Notes: a model not told the origin generated them from the sequence alone. Shown: positions 31,692 to 39,849, counted from the first letter of the stretch. The stretch: DNA of 64,000 nt from Kitasatospora indigofera (GCF_014655955.1 NZ_BNBO01000003.1:1-64000); one strand, 5' to 3'. Numbers and translations are program-made.

Positions 31692-33065
31692 TCAGTTGGT
31701 GTAGGGCTCGTCGTCCTTGTAGAGGTGCATGCCGGGGATCTTGAGCGTGCCGCGGAACTGGCCGGCCTGGACCGCCTCGACCTTGGTGAGCTCGATGTCG
31801 AGCGGGATCGGGACGGCGCCGATCAGGTCCCAGAGCCAGCGCGGCAGGGTGTCCGGGGTGAGGGTGATCTCGCCCAGGTCGATCGGGATCGGCAGGCCGA
31901 GCAGCTTCGACAGGTGGCCGGAGAGCCGCTCCACGTACATGGTGACCGGACCGTTGCGCATCGTCGAGGTGGTCCCGGGACCGCCCTTGACGTGGAAGGT
32001 CTTGCCGTTGCCCTGCAAGGTCGACATGTCGAGGTTCTCGATGTCGACGCTGGAGACGGTGAACTTCAGCACCCGCTTGGTGCCCGCCACCGTCCGGACG
32101 TCGTACACGCCGTTGAACACCGCGCCGTGCAGGCCCAGCCGGCTGCTGCGCAGCGTCCAGTTCTGCTCCGGGACGACGTCGCCGCCGGCCGCCGCGCGGG
32201 CGGCCACCGAGCTGGTGTCCACCGCGCAGTTCGGGTTCGCGGTCGGCGAGGCCGTCGGCTTCGGCGAGCCGCTCGGGGCGGCCGCCGGGGAGCTCGCCGC
32301 CGGCTTGGCGCCGGTGGTGGCCTTGGGACCGGTGGTCGCCTTCGGGGTGGCCTTGGCGGTGGCGTCCGGGGACGGCGCCGCAGTGGCCGGGGCCGTGCCG
32401 GCGGCGGGCTGCGCGGGGGCCGCCGCCGCCCTGGCGCCGAGCGGTGCGGCCGCGGAGGGCGAGGGCGAGGCGGACGGCGAGGGGCTCGCCTTGTCGCCGG
32501 GGGTCAGCAGATCGCCGATGCCGCCGATGATGTCGCCGATCAGGCCGGCCTGCGCCACGGCCGGGGCGCCGGCGGTGCCCGCGGCGGGCACCACGTACGC
32601 CGCACCGACCACCTGGCCGCCGGTGGCGGTGCCGCTCCTGGCGGCCGGGGCCTGCGCGGCGGGGCTCTGCGCGGCGGACGTGGAGGGCGCCGGGGCGGTG
32701 GTCGGGGCGGGGCTCCCGCCGGTGGCCGTGCCGGGCGCCTCGGACCCCGGCAGGGACGGGCCGGGCAGCGGCGTGAGTTCGTTCTTGGGCACCGGCGTCT
32801 CCGACAGGACGGTGTCCTGGGCGGGCTCCGGCGCCTGGCTGGACGGGGCGAGGTCCGGCGCGCTGGCGCAGGCCTTGCCGACCGGGGTGTCGGCCGAGGC
32901 GATCGAGGGCGTGTAGACGGCCCCCATCAGCAGCGCGGTCGGCACCGCGGCCATCGCGAGCGCCCGCCCGCGCAGCCGGCTGCGGGCCGAGACCCGCGGG
33001 GCCGCGTGCCGGGCACCGGAACGTCCGCCCGGGGTCTCGGGCTCGGTGCGGTCCTCCGTGGTCAC
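31692..33065 (-). CDS. membrane-anchored/secreted protein, third gene of DUF6230-DUF6114 operon
   Basis: No function is assigned to this 457-aa protein. A short basic N-terminus leads to a hydrophobic segment (about 34-58, MAAVPTALLMGAVYTPSIASA-like), probably a signal or anchor. Next comes a ~225-residue Pro/Ala/Ser/Thr-rich stretch, including KATPKATTGPKATTGAKP, that looks wall-spanning or disordered. The last ~175 residues are folded, starting at NCAVDTSSV, with LPRWLWDLIGAVPIPLDIE and a final LKIPGMHLYKDDE. GTG 33065 overlaps the DUF6114 stop by 4 bp (GTGA), so the genes are coupled. Homologues are sometimes labelled hydrogenase-expression proteins, which nothing here supports. Confidence 0.7.
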   Translation of the reverse strand: MTTEDRTEPETPGGRSGARHAAPRVSARSRLRGRALAMAAVPTALLMGAVYTPSIASADTPVGKACASAPDLAPSSQAPEPAQDTVLSETPVPKNELTPLPGPSLPGSEAPGTATGGSPAPTTAPAPSTSAAQSPAAQAPAARSGTATGGQVVGAAYVVPAAGTAGAPAVAQAGLIGDIIGGIGDLLTPGDKASPSPSASPSPSAAAPLGARAAAAPAQPAAGTAPATAAPSPDATAKATPKATTGPKATTGAKPAASSPAAAPSGSPKPTASPTANPNCAVDTSSVAARAAAGGDVVPEQNWTLRSSRLGLHGAVFNGVYDVRTVAGTKRVLKFTVSSVDIENLDMSTLQGNGKTFHVKGGPGTTSTMRNGPVTMYVERLSGHLSKLLGLPIPIDLGEITLTPDTLPRWLWDLIGAVPIPLDIELTKVEAVQAGQFRGTLKIPGMHLYKDDEPYTN

Positions 33066-33679
33066 CGCGCCTCCTCCGGTTCCCCGGCCTGGGCGGGGAT
33101 GTCGGCACGGGCGGCCGGGGCGGCGTGCTTGGGGCCCTGGGCGGGCCCGGCGTCGGCCTGCTCGGCGACGGCCGGCACGACCTCGGTCGCGGCCTCCTCG
33201 GCGGCGTACCCGGCGGCCTCGTCGCCGTCGGCGTCGGTGCCCTCGGCGGCCGGCAGGTCGGTGGCGGCCCGCTCCTTGAGCGGCGCCCAGGAGACCATCA
33301 GCCCGCCGCCGACCAGGCCCGGGATCAGCGCCAGGCCGAAGCCGGCCAGGTTGGAGACCGGGATGGAGACCAGGGTGAGCAGGGTGGTGGCCACACCGGC
33401 GAAGACCCGGACGGCCGGCTGGTACCAGGCGGTGAGGCCGAGCACGATCAGCAGGATGCCGATGATCAGCGAGCCCGCGCCGGCCGTGGTGGACATCGCC
33501 ACCGTCATGCCGCCGAGGGAGAGGTGGGCGTAGGGGAGGTACATGATCGGAACGCCGGCGATCATGGCCAGTAGCCCGGCCCAGAACGGCCGGGTGCGGC
33601 GCCAGCTACGGAACCGCAGCCGCAACCGGGTGAAGAGGTTCTCGCCTTGGGACCACGCGTCGGCCGTTGCGCTGGACAT
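33062..33679 (-). CDS. DUF6114 membrane protein
   Basis: This 205-aa protein has four hydrophobic helices within residues 30-145 (RPFWAGLLAMIAGVPIMYLP, GSLIIGILLIVLGLTAWY, VFAGVATTLLTLVSIP, GFGLALIPGLVGGGLMVSW). An acidic Ala-rich cytoplasmic or external tail of ~60 residues follows. It belongs to the streptomycete DUF6114 family, which is consistently encoded next to DUF6230 proteins. ATG 33679 has GAGGAGC upstream. A hairpin separates it from the DUF6230 gene, so expression within the operon is probably graded. It is likely a membrane partner for the two exported proteins around it; function unknown. Confidence 0.85.
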   Translation of the reverse strand: MSSATADAWSQGENLFTRLRLRFRSWRRTRPFWAGLLAMIAGVPIMYLPYAHLSLGGMTVAMSTTAGAGSLIIGILLIVLGLTAWYQPAVRVFAGVATTLLTLVSIPVSNLAGFGLALIPGLVGGGLMVSWAPLKERAATDLPAAEGTDADGDEAAGYAAEEAATEVVPAVAEQADAGPAQGPKHAAPAARADIPAQAGEPEEAR

Positions 33680-33730
33680 GGTGCAGCTCCTCGATGATGT
33701 GAACGAGGTAGGAAAAAAATGGGTGATGCG

Positions 33731-33762
33731 GCCGGGAGCGGCGTCTGTACGCCGCTCCCGGC
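33731..33762 (-). terminator. 13-bp intercistronic hairpin (attenuator)
   Basis: GCCGGGAGCGGCG pairs with CGCCGCTCCCGGC around a 6-nt loop, between the DUF6230 and DUF6114 genes on the same strand. Partial termination here would make DUF6230 the most abundant product. Confidence 0.7.
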
Positions 33763-33813
33763 CGCCGGGCCTGCTACCCGGCCGCGCCCTCAGGCGCGCC
33801 CGCGGTCATCGGC

Positions 33814-34476
33814 TCAGTAGCACTCGTGGCCGCTGTCGGTGTAGAGCTTGAGGCTCAGGCCGTTCAGCTTGAAGTTGCCGGCCGAGGTGGCCCAGGCACG
33901 CTGCTTCACGTTGTACAGGTCGGCCTTGTCGGCGGCCTGGGCGAAGCCGACGCCACCGGTGGGCTTGGTGCCGCCCAGGGCGGACTTCCAGTCCTTGGTG
34001 GCGGTGCCCGTGAGGGTGGACGCGTCCTGGCCGATGTTGATGTTGGTGAACTCGGCGTCCGCGTACAGCTCGTCCAGGTCGATCAGCAGGTTGGTCGCGA
34101 CGACCTGCTTCTTCGGGTCCGGGTTGTCACCGGCCTCCAGGCGCAGGGTGATCACCGGGAGCTTGAACGGCAGCGGGATGATGTTCGGGTCGGTGACGAC
34201 CGACTGGCACATCTTCTTGATGGTCGCGGTGTCGAACGCGGAGACCGCGACCGGCACCGTGGTGTTGTTCTTCTGCACGTCGATCGTGCCGAACTGGGCG
34301 AACTTCTCGCCGTGCAGCTCCTCGGCGGTGACCTTGAAGCTCTGGCCGGAGATGCTGAACGAGGCGGCCAGGGCGCTGTTGGCCAGGCCGACACCGATGG
34401 CACCGGTGGCCGCCAGGCTCGGGAGCATCACCAGGGCGAAGCGCTTCCAGCGGGTCTTGCCATAAGTCTGGGACAT
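33814..34476 (-). CDS. DUF6230 exported protein
   Basis: This 220-aa protein has an N-terminal signal (KRFALVMLPSLAATGAIGVGL then ANSALAASF; cleavage near residue 38). A mostly beta-strand mature part follows, containing FSISGQSFKVTAEELHGEKF and ending LNGLSLKLYTDSGHECY. Two Cys remain in the mature protein (KKMCQSV and the penultimate HEC), possibly a disulfide. It belongs to the actinomycete DUF6230 family of unknown function. ATG 34476 has GAAGGAGGA upstream, one of the strongest ribosome sites in the window, and a hairpin follows the gene. Both suggest high expression. It is first in a three-gene set with DUF6114 and a long anchored protein. Confidence 0.85.
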   Translation of the reverse strand: MSQTYGKTRWKRFALVMLPSLAATGAIGVGLANSALAASFSISGQSFKVTAEELHGEKFAQFGTIDVQKNNTTVPVAVSAFDTATIKKMCQSVVTDPNIIPLPFKLPVITLRLEAGDNPDPKKQVVATNLLIDLDELYADAEFTNINIGQDASTLTGTATKDWKSALGGTKPTGGVGFAQAADKADLYNVKQRAWATSAGNFKLNGLSLKLYTDSGHECY

Positions 34477-34911
34477 GCGAGTCCTCCTTCTAGGACGTAC
34501 ATCTCCGGCACCTCCCGGTGCTTGCCGCACCGGCGGTGGCCTGGGATGGGAGAGAGCTACGTCCTCGGTAGCGGAGAGCGCCATGAGTGCCGTCGGAGTC
34601 GGGCGCGGCCGTCCGTGACGGCACTCCCGGTCCTGCACCGGCCACCTGTGGGATGGCGGGTACGGCCGACGACATCGGCGATCACCCCCGAGCGACAACC
34701 AGCGACCGCGCGGGCTGCGCGGCCGTTCGAAGGACAGGAACCGCCGTGGGACCGCGGATACCCCCCTGCCCTCCCCGCCGGCGGCCGGAGCCGTCGGCTT
34801 GCCCGGTGGGGATCCCGTGCTCCGCTTCTCCGGCCGGCTGCCGGGAGGTGAAGTGTGGGGACCAGGCGTCGCCGATCGTGCTTGAATCCCGGGCGAAGCA
34901 CAAGAGGTTCG

Positions 34912-34925
34912 TTACTGACGGGTAA
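34912..34925. promoter_or_regulatory. candidate TetR-type operator TTAC-N6-GTAA
   Basis: TTACTGACGGGTAA has TTAC/GTAA arms around six bases and matches 11 of 14 positions of TTACTTACTGGTAG at 36568-36581, just before the TetR gene. A shared regulator is inference. Confidence 0.4.
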
Positions 34926-35026
34926 TCCAACAACAGGAGACGTTGATCATGGTTTTGACCCGCCGTGCACCCAGTGTGACGAAATGAAGGATTCGCGCCG
35001 GGGAAATCCCCCAGAAACACCGAGGA

Positions 35027-35069
35027 AACACCCCTGGACGGTCACCATCGGTGACCGTCCAGGGGTGTT
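35027..35069. terminator. perfect 20-bp terminator hairpin
   Basis: The stem at 35027-35046 pairs exactly with 35050-35069 around ATC. It lies about 150 bp beyond the stop of the thioredoxin-like gene (35216) and is the strongest hairpin near it. Confidence 0.85.
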
Positions 35070-35215
35070 GTCAAGATTTGGTAAACCTCGGCGGGGATGA
35101 CCGGAATGTCGCCAAATCGCCAGCGACACCGCAGGTCATCCGCCGTGCCAGCCCGCTCGGCGACCGGCCGGGCCGGCCGGGCCCGGACGAGCCCCGAAGA
35201 GCCGTCCGGCAGGGG

Positions 35216-36211
35216 TCAGAAGAGCACCCGGGCCAGCGCGCCGCGGGCCGCGGTGACCCGCGAGTCATCGGTGCCGATCACCTCGAAGAGCTCCAGCAAC
35301 CGCAGCCGGGCCTTGTCGCGGTCGTCCCCGAAGGTCCGGCCGACGGTGCTCACCAGGCGCCCGAAGGCGTCCTCGACGTGCCCGCCCACCAGGTCCAGGT
35401 CCGCCGCGTCCAGCTGGGCCGCGACATCCTTGGGGTCGGCGGCCGCCGCCGCCCGGACGGCCTGCGGGTCGAAGGCCTCCACCCGGCGCAGCAGCTGCGC
35501 CTGGGCCAGGCCGAGCTTGGCCTCGGTGTTGCCGGGCTGGTCCAGCAGCACGTTCTGGTAGGCCTGGATCGCGCCGCCCAGGTCGCCGCGGTCCAGCGCG
35601 TCGTGCGCGGCGGCCAGCGCCGGGTCCTCGGGCACCTGCGGGAGCTGCTCGCCACCGGCCGGCGCGCCCGCGCCCGCGCCGCCGACCACGCCGAACCGCT
35701 GCTCGGCCACCATGATCAGCTGGTCCAGCACCTGGCGGATGTTGGACTCGCTCTCGGCGCCCTGGAACAGGGGCACCAGCTGCCCGGCCACCACGGCCAT
35801 CACGGTGGGGACGGCCTGCAGCCCGAACTGCTGGGCGATCACCGGGCTGGCGTCCACGTCGATCCGGGCCAGCACGATCCGGCCGGCGTACTCCTCGGCC
35901 AGGCTCTCCAGGAGCGGGCTGAGCTGCGCGCTGAGCGCGCTGCGGCCGGACCGGAAGTCGATGACGACCGGGACCTCGCCCGAGAGCTGGACGACCTCGG
36001 CCTCGAAGGTGTCCTCGGTGACGTCGATGACGAGCGGGTAGGCCGGGCCGGCCGGGGCGATCCCGGCCTCCTCGGCGGCCGCCGCCTGGCGGGCCCGCTC
36101 GGCCCTGGCCTGCTCGGCCTTCTGGGCAGCCTCGCCGGCTGCCTTCACTGCGGCGAGGTCGACCGCGCCGCGCAGGGCGGAGCTGTTCAGATGCGAATTC
36201 CGTGGCTGCAT
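35216..36211 (-). CDS. thioredoxin-fold/TPR protein lacking CXXC (CnoX/YbbN-like)
   Basis: This 331-aa protein has an Ala/Glu-rich helical N-terminus (about 1-50), a thioredoxin fold (about 60-170, VVIDFRSGRSALSAQLSPLL then QQFGLQAVPTVMAVV) and a TPR-like C-terminal half (ALAAAHDALDRGDLGGAIQA, GNTEAKLGLAQAQLLRR). This order matches the co-chaperone CnoX/YbbN. The redox motif W-C-x-x-C is replaced by SGRS, so it cannot do thiol exchange and probably acts as a holdase or scaffold. The cis-Pro (AVPT) is kept. ATG 36211 is used because conserved sequence starts soon after. It is divergent from the TetR gene. Confidence 0.85.
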   Translation of the reverse strand: MQPRNSHLNSSALRGAVDLAAVKAAGEAAQKAEQARAERARQAAAAEEAGIAPAGPAYPLVIDVTEDTFEAEVVQLSGEVPVVIDFRSGRSALSAQLSPLLESLAEEYAGRIVLARIDVDASPVIAQQFGLQAVPTVMAVVAGQLVPLFQGAESESNIRQVLDQLIMVAEQRFGVVGGAGAGAPAGGEQLPQVPEDPALAAAHDALDRGDLGGAIQAYQNVLLDQPGNTEAKLGLAQAQLLRRVEAFDPQAVRAAAAADPKDVAAQLDAADLDLVGGHVEDAFGRLVSTVGRTFGDDRDKARLRLLELFEVIGTDDSRVTAARGALARVLF

Positions 36212-36423
36212 GGCACTATCCTCCCCCGTCCGTGCTGGTGGCGGGCGCCATCCGCCGGGAAAGTCGCGCCGCGCTGGTCTGCGTGGCCCGAACCGCCCCG
36301 GGCGGGAACACTCGCCCCCGGTGAAACTGAACCCTCCGGTGCGGATCCCCACCCGCACCGCGCGCCGTCTCGTCCCACGAGGCTCCCCGGCAGAGGAGCA
36401 ATGGCGCTCGGTCGTCACTCTTT

Positions 36424-36440
36424 CGCTACGAGTCGTAGCG
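36424..36440. promoter_or_regulatory. 17-bp perfect palindrome, candidate operator
   Basis: CGCTACGA and TCGTAGCG flank a single G. It lies in the divergent region about 213 bp from the thioredoxin-like start and 157 bp from the TetR start. Binding partner unknown. Confidence 0.5.
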
Positions 36441-36567
36441 TAACTGCACCGAGGCCCCCCGCCGCAAGCCCATCCCGTCAACGCGGGACGTGAGCTGCCC
36501 CACTTTCGCGGCCCGTCCGGCTGCCATCGGGCACGATCAGTCGCTACCGTTACGTCCCCCACCCAAG

Positions 36568-36581
36568 TTACTTACTGGTAG
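36568..36581. promoter_or_regulatory. candidate TetR autoregulatory site
   Basis: TTACTTACTGGTAG contains TAC-N6-GTA and resembles the site at 34912-34925. Its position immediately upstream of the TetR ribosome site is typical of autorepression. Confidence 0.4.
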
Positions 36582-36597
36582 AACGCAAGGAGGCCCG

Positions 36598-37359
36598 GTG
36601 TCCGCCGCCCAGCTCCCCGTGGCCCGGGACACCGCCGGCCCGCGGCCGACGGACCGGCCGGCCACGGCCGGGGAGAGCCCCGCGGGCGCCGCCGGCACCA
36701 CGGCGGAGGACACCGGCGCGGGGAGCCCGGGCCCGGAGGGCGCCGCCCGGGCCAAGGGCCGGCCGCGCAGCGCCGCCGCCGACCGCGCGATCCTGGACGC
36801 CACCCGGGAGACCCTCGCCGAACTCGGCTGGGGCGGGCTCACCATGGGGCACGTCGCCACCCGCGCCGGGGTCGCCAAGACCACCCTGTACCGCCGCTGG
36901 CCGTCCAAGAACGAGCTGGTGGTCGACGCCGTCGCCACCCTCTTCGACGAACTGGTGCTGGCCGACCTGGGCAGCCTGCGGGCCGACATCGAGGCCGTGG
37001 TGCGGGAGTTCGCCGAGCTGCTGGCCCGGCCGGAGACCCAGGCCGCCCTGCTGGCACTGTTCGCCGAGGGCACCCGTGACCCGCAGCTGCGCCGCCGGAT
37101 CCGGGAGGCCATCGTCGACCCGCAGAAGCAGCTGGTGCGCCAGGGCCGGGCCTACGCCCAGGCCCGCGGCGAACTGGACCCGGACCTCGACGAGGAGGCG
37201 GCGGCCGAGGAGATCGACATCATCTTCGACACCGTCGCGGGCACCGTCGAACACCGGATCCTGGTCAGCGGCGAGCCGGTGACGCCGGAGTGGATCCGCC
37301 GCTTCACCACCCTGCTGCTCGGCCCCTTCCCGCACCTCGTCGGCGGTGGCCCGGCCTGA
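36598..37359 (+). CDS. TetR-family transcriptional regulator
   Basis: This 253-aa regulator has a ~60-residue Ala/Pro/Gly-rich lead. The HTH domain follows (about 62-108: AILDATRETLAELGWGGLTM then HVATRAGVAKTTLYRRWPSK) with the usual Y/W recognition helix. The ligand domain is all helical and ends RRFTTLLLGPFPHL, resembling the TetR_C_16/AcrR-like class. GTG 36598 has AAGGAGG 4-5 nt upstream; an in-frame upstream ATG at 36490 would overlap the operator-like site. It is transcribed convergently to icmA and divergently from the thioredoxin-like gene. Likely targets are itself and possibly the DUF6230 operon, judged only from matching sites. Confidence 0.9.
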   Translation: MSAAQLPVARDTAGPRPTDRPATAGESPAGAAGTTAEDTGAGSPGPEGAARAKGRPRSAAADRAILDATRETLAELGWGGLTMGHVATRAGVAKTTLYRRWPSKNELVVDAVATLFDELVLADLGSLRADIEAVVREFAELLARPETQAALLALFAEGTRDPQLRRRIREAIVDPQKQLVRQGRAYAQARGELDPDLDEEAAAEEIDIIFDTVAGTVEHRILVSGEPVTPEWIRRFTTLLLGPFPHLVGGGPA

Positions 37360-37455
37360 CCGCCGCCGCGGCGGCCCGGCCCGCCGGGCCCTGGTGCCCG
37401 GCCGCTCGCCACCGGGCCCCGGCCGCGGCACCGCCCGCGTCCGGGCACGCCGGAA

Positions 37456-37483
37456 CCCGGGACGGCCGCAGGGCCGTCCCGGG
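37456..37483. terminator. perfect 12-bp bidirectional terminator
   Basis: CCCGGGACGGCC pairs with GGCCGTCCCGGG around GCAG, between the convergent TetR and icmA genes. Confidence 0.85.
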
Positions 37484-37545
37484 TCGGTCCGGGGCGAGGT
37501 GCCGGACGGCGTCCGGTCAGGTGTCGGCCGCCCGGCCGCCGGGCG

Positions 37546-39261
37546 TCAGAACCTGGCGGTCTCCCGGTAGATGCCCCACTCCTCGCGGAGCAGGTTGCAG
37601 ATCTCGCCCAGGGTCGCCTCGGCCCGCACGGCGTCCAGCATCGGCGGGATCATCGACTCGCCGGAGCGGGCCGCGGCGAGCATCGCGTCCAGCCCCGCCT
37701 TGACGGCCGCCTCGTCGCGCGCGGCCCGGCGGGCGGCCAGCACCCGCACCTGCTCGCGCTCGACCTCATGGCTGACCCGGAGGATCTCCAGCTCGGGGGT
37801 GACGCTCCGGGGGTGGCAGTTGACGCCGACGACGCGCTTGTCGCCCTTCTCCACCGCCTGCTGGTAGGCGAAGGCGGCCTCGGCGATCTCGCCGGTGAAC
37901 CAGCCGTCCTCGATCCCGCGCAGGATGCCGGTGGTGACCGGGCCGATCTCGTGCTCGTCGGCGCCCTTCGCCCGGCCCCCGTGCGCCTGCTCGGACTTGC
38001 GCAGGATCTGGGCGAAGATCTCCTCCGCCTGCGCCTCGATCCGGTCGGTCAGCGCCTCGACGTACCAGGAGCCGCCCAGCGGGTCGGCCACGTTGGCGAC
38101 GCCGGTCTCCTCCATCAGCACCTGCTGGGTGCGCAGGGCGATCTCGGCGGCCTGCTCGGAGGGCAGCGCCAGGGTCTCGTCCAGGGCGTTGGTGTGCAGC
38201 GAGTTGGTGCCGCCGAGGACGGCGGAGAGCGCCTCGACCGCGGTGCGGACCACGTTGTTGTACGGCTGCTGCGCGGTCAGCGAGACGCCGGCCGTCTGGG
38301 TGTGGAAGCGCAGCCACTGCGCCTTGTCGGTCTTGGCGCCGAAGCGGTCGCGCATCCAGCGGGCCCAGATCCGGCGGGCGGCGCGGAACTTGGCGATCTC
38401 CTCGAAGAAGTCCAGGTGCGCGTCGAAGAAGAAGGACAGGCCGGGCGCGAAGACGTCCACGTCCAGCCCGCGCGACAGGCCCAGCTCGACGTAGGCGAAG
38501 CCGTCCGCCAGCGTGTAGGCGAGCTCCTGCGCGGCCGTCGCCCCGGCCTCGCGGATGTGGTACCCGGAGACGGACAGCGGCTTGTACGCGGGGATGCCCT
38601 CGGCGCAGTACGCCATCAGGTCGCCGATCAGGCGCAGGTGCGGCTCGGGGGCGAAGAGCCACTCCTTCTGCGCGATGTACTCCTTGAAGATGTCGGTCTG
38701 CAGGGTGCCGTTGAGCACCGCGGGGTCGACGCCCTGGCGTTCGGCCGCGACCAGGTACATGCAGAAGATCGGCACGGCCGGGCCGCTGATCGTCATCGAG
38801 GTGGTGACCTCGCCGAGCGGGATGCCCTTGAAGAGCACCTCCATGTCGGCGGCCGAGTCGATGGCGACGCCGCAGTGGCCCACCTCGCCGAGCGACTTGG
38901 CGTCGTCGGAGTCGTAGCCCATCAGGGTCGGCATGTCGAAGGCGACCGAGAGGCCGCCGCCGCCCGCCTCCAGGATCATCCGGTAGCGCTCGTTGGTCTG
39001 CTCGGCGTTGCCGAAGCCGGCGAACTGGCGGATGGTCCAGGTCCGGCCGCGGTAGCCGGTGGCGTGCAGGCCCCGGGTGTAGGGGTACTCGCCGGGCCAG
39101 CCGATCCGCTCGAAGCCCTCGACGGGCTGGCCGGGCGGCGGGCCGTACATCGGCGCGACCTCGTCGCCGGAGAGCGTGCTGAAGTCCGCGTCGCGCTTGC
39201 GCGCGTTGTCGTAGCGCTGCTGCCAGCGCTGTCTGCCGCGCTCGATCTCTTCGGCGTCCAT
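37546..39261 (-). CDS. icmA: isobutyryl-CoA mutase large subunit IcmA
   Basis: This 571-aa subunit of the B12-dependent enzyme interconverts isobutyryl-CoA and n-butyryl-CoA. It has the TIM-barrel substrate domain but no C-terminal cobalamin domain, as expected for IcmA, whose partner IcmB carries B12. The specificity residues match Icm rather than methylmalonyl-CoA mutase: Phe80 ([10 protein letters not shown]) where the mutase has Tyr, and Gln198 (EYIAQKEW) where it has Arg. Both numbers are identical to those published for S. cinnamonensis IcmA (from memory). ATG 39261 has GGAG 8 nt upstream. IcmB is not in the window; MeaB at 47619 may serve as chaperone. Two operators lie upstream. Confidence 0.95.
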   Translation of the reverse strand: MDAEEIERGRQRWQQRYDNARKRDADFSTLSGDEVAPMYGPPPGQPVEGFERIGWPGEYPYTRGLHATGYRGRTWTIRQFAGFGNAEQTNERYRMILEAGGGGLSVAFDMPTLMGYDSDDAKSLGEVGHCGVAIDSAADMEVLFKGIPLGEVTTSMTISGPAVPIFCMYLVAAERQGVDPAVLNGTLQTDIFKEYIAQKEWLFAPEPHLRLIGDLMAYCAEGIPAYKPLSVSGYHIREAGATAAQELAYTLADGFAYVELGLSRGLDVDVFAPGLSFFFDAHLDFFEEIAKFRAARRIWARWMRDRFGAKTDKAQWLRFHTQTAGVSLTAQQPYNNVVRTAVEALSAVLGGTNSLHTNALDETLALPSEQAAEIALRTQQVLMEETGVANVADPLGGSWYVEALTDRIEAQAEEIFAQILRKSEQAHGGRAKGADEHEIGPVTTGILRGIEDGWFTGEIAEAAFAYQQAVEKGDKRVVGVNCHPRSVTPELEILRVSHEVEREQVRVLAARRAARDEAAVKAGLDAMLAAARSGESMIPPMLDAVRAEATLGEICNLLREEWGIYRETARF

Positions 39262-39312
39262 TGAGCCGAACTCCGCTCCGTACGGCCGCCACTGCGTCGG
39301 GGCGGCAAAGCT

Positions 39313-39351
39313 GGTAGGACGTCCTGCCAATTTACTAGGATGTCCTAGTAA
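39313..39351. promoter_or_regulatory. double operator upstream of icmA
   Basis: Site 1 (39313-39328) has an AGGACGTCCT core inside GG/CC arms. Site 2 (39332-39351) is TTACTAGGA-TG-TCCTAGTAA, a perfect inverted repeat. Their centres are 21 bp apart, two helical turns. The shared AGGAyGTCCT core points to one dimeric regulator, TetR-like in geometry. The sites lie 52-90 bp from the icmA ATG and probably cover the promoter. Confidence 0.75.
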
Positions 39352-39450
39352 TTGTCGATGGCACCACGCCAGGCAGCGCCGGCAGCGCCCGGCGGCACCC
39401 CGGCCGGCGCCCGCACCGGCCCCGCGCGGGCATGCGGCGGGCACGCGAAA

Positions 39451-39482
39451 GCGCCCCTCCCCCGGGCTGGGGGGAGGGGCGC
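39451..39482 (-). terminator. 13-bp terminator after DUF3817 gene
   Basis: GCGCCCCTCCCCC pairs with GGGGGAGGGGCGC around a 6-nt loop, 28 bp past the stop at 39511. Confidence 0.8.
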
Positions 39483-39510
39483 CCTCGACGCGTACGGCCC
39501 GGCGGTCCGG

Positions 39511-39849
39511 TCAGACGCCGGCGGTCTGCTGCACGGCCCCGGCCGGGGCCTGCTCGGCGGCCTCGCGCACCACGCGGCGCTCGGCCACGAAGGAGGCGAA
39601 CGGGATGCAGCCCGCGGCCAGCGTGAAGACCAGGCGGCCCAGCGGCCACTTGAGCTTCTGGCCGAGCAGGAACGTGACCACGAAGTACCCGATGTAGAGG
39701 TAGCCGTGGAGCATCGCCACGTAGGTGGTGATCTCTTCGGCCGCGCCGAAGCCGTACTTCGCCACCATGAAGCCGCAGAAGACCAGCAGCGCACAGCCGG
39801 TCGCCACGGCCAGGGCCCGGTACCAGCCCAGCAGGGGGGTCGCCTTCAT
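39511..39849 (-). CDS. DUF3817 membrane protein
   Basis: This 112-aa protein has three membrane helices: WYRALAVATGCALLVFCGFM, HGYLYIGYFVVTFLLGQ, and LGRLVFTLAAGCIPFASFVA followed by a charged tail. The order (AMLHGYLYI, then FLLGQKLKWPL, then PFASFVAERR) is that of DUF3817, a small integral-membrane family of unknown function. ATG 39849 is assumed. A paralogue of the same length is encoded at 42788-43126. The gene sits between icmA and a MarR gene and has its own terminator. Confidence 0.88.
   Translation of the reverse strand: MKATPLLGWYRALAVATGCALLVFCGFMVAKYGFGAAEEITTYVAMLHGYLYIGYFVVTFLLGQKLKWPLGRLVFTLAAGCIPFASFVAERRVVREAAEQAPAGAVQQTAGV

Larger units (their letters stand above)
34477..35215. 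other. 739-bp non-coding region upstream of DUF6230 operon
   Basis: No reading frame here looks coding. It holds the promoter side of the DUF6230 gene, the palindromic TTACTGACGGGTAA (34912-34925), and the terminator of the thioredoxin-like gene (35027-35069). The stretch 34860-35020 is clearly AT-richer than the flanks. The DUF6230 transcript could have a leader of several hundred nucleotides if the promoter is near 34900. Confidence 0.45.
36212..36597. other. divergent promoter region, thioredoxin-like / TetR
   Basis: There is no gene in these 386 bp. Two operator-like elements stand out: the perfect palindrome CGCTACGA-G-TCGTAGCG at 36424-36440, and TTACTTACTGGTAG at 36568-36581, which sits 16 bp before the TetR start codon. 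Confidence 0.5.

Noticed and set aside
34682..35020. 112-codon minus-strand frame upstream of the DUF6230 gene
   Set aside because: It spans the AT-rich promoter zone, has random-looking composition and no ribosome site.
36598..37359. The TetR gene as regulator of icmA through the AGGAyGTCCT sites
   Set aside because: The site before the TetR gene (TTACTTACTGGTAG) does not share the AGGAyGTCCT core, so I did not assign it; it remains one candidate only.
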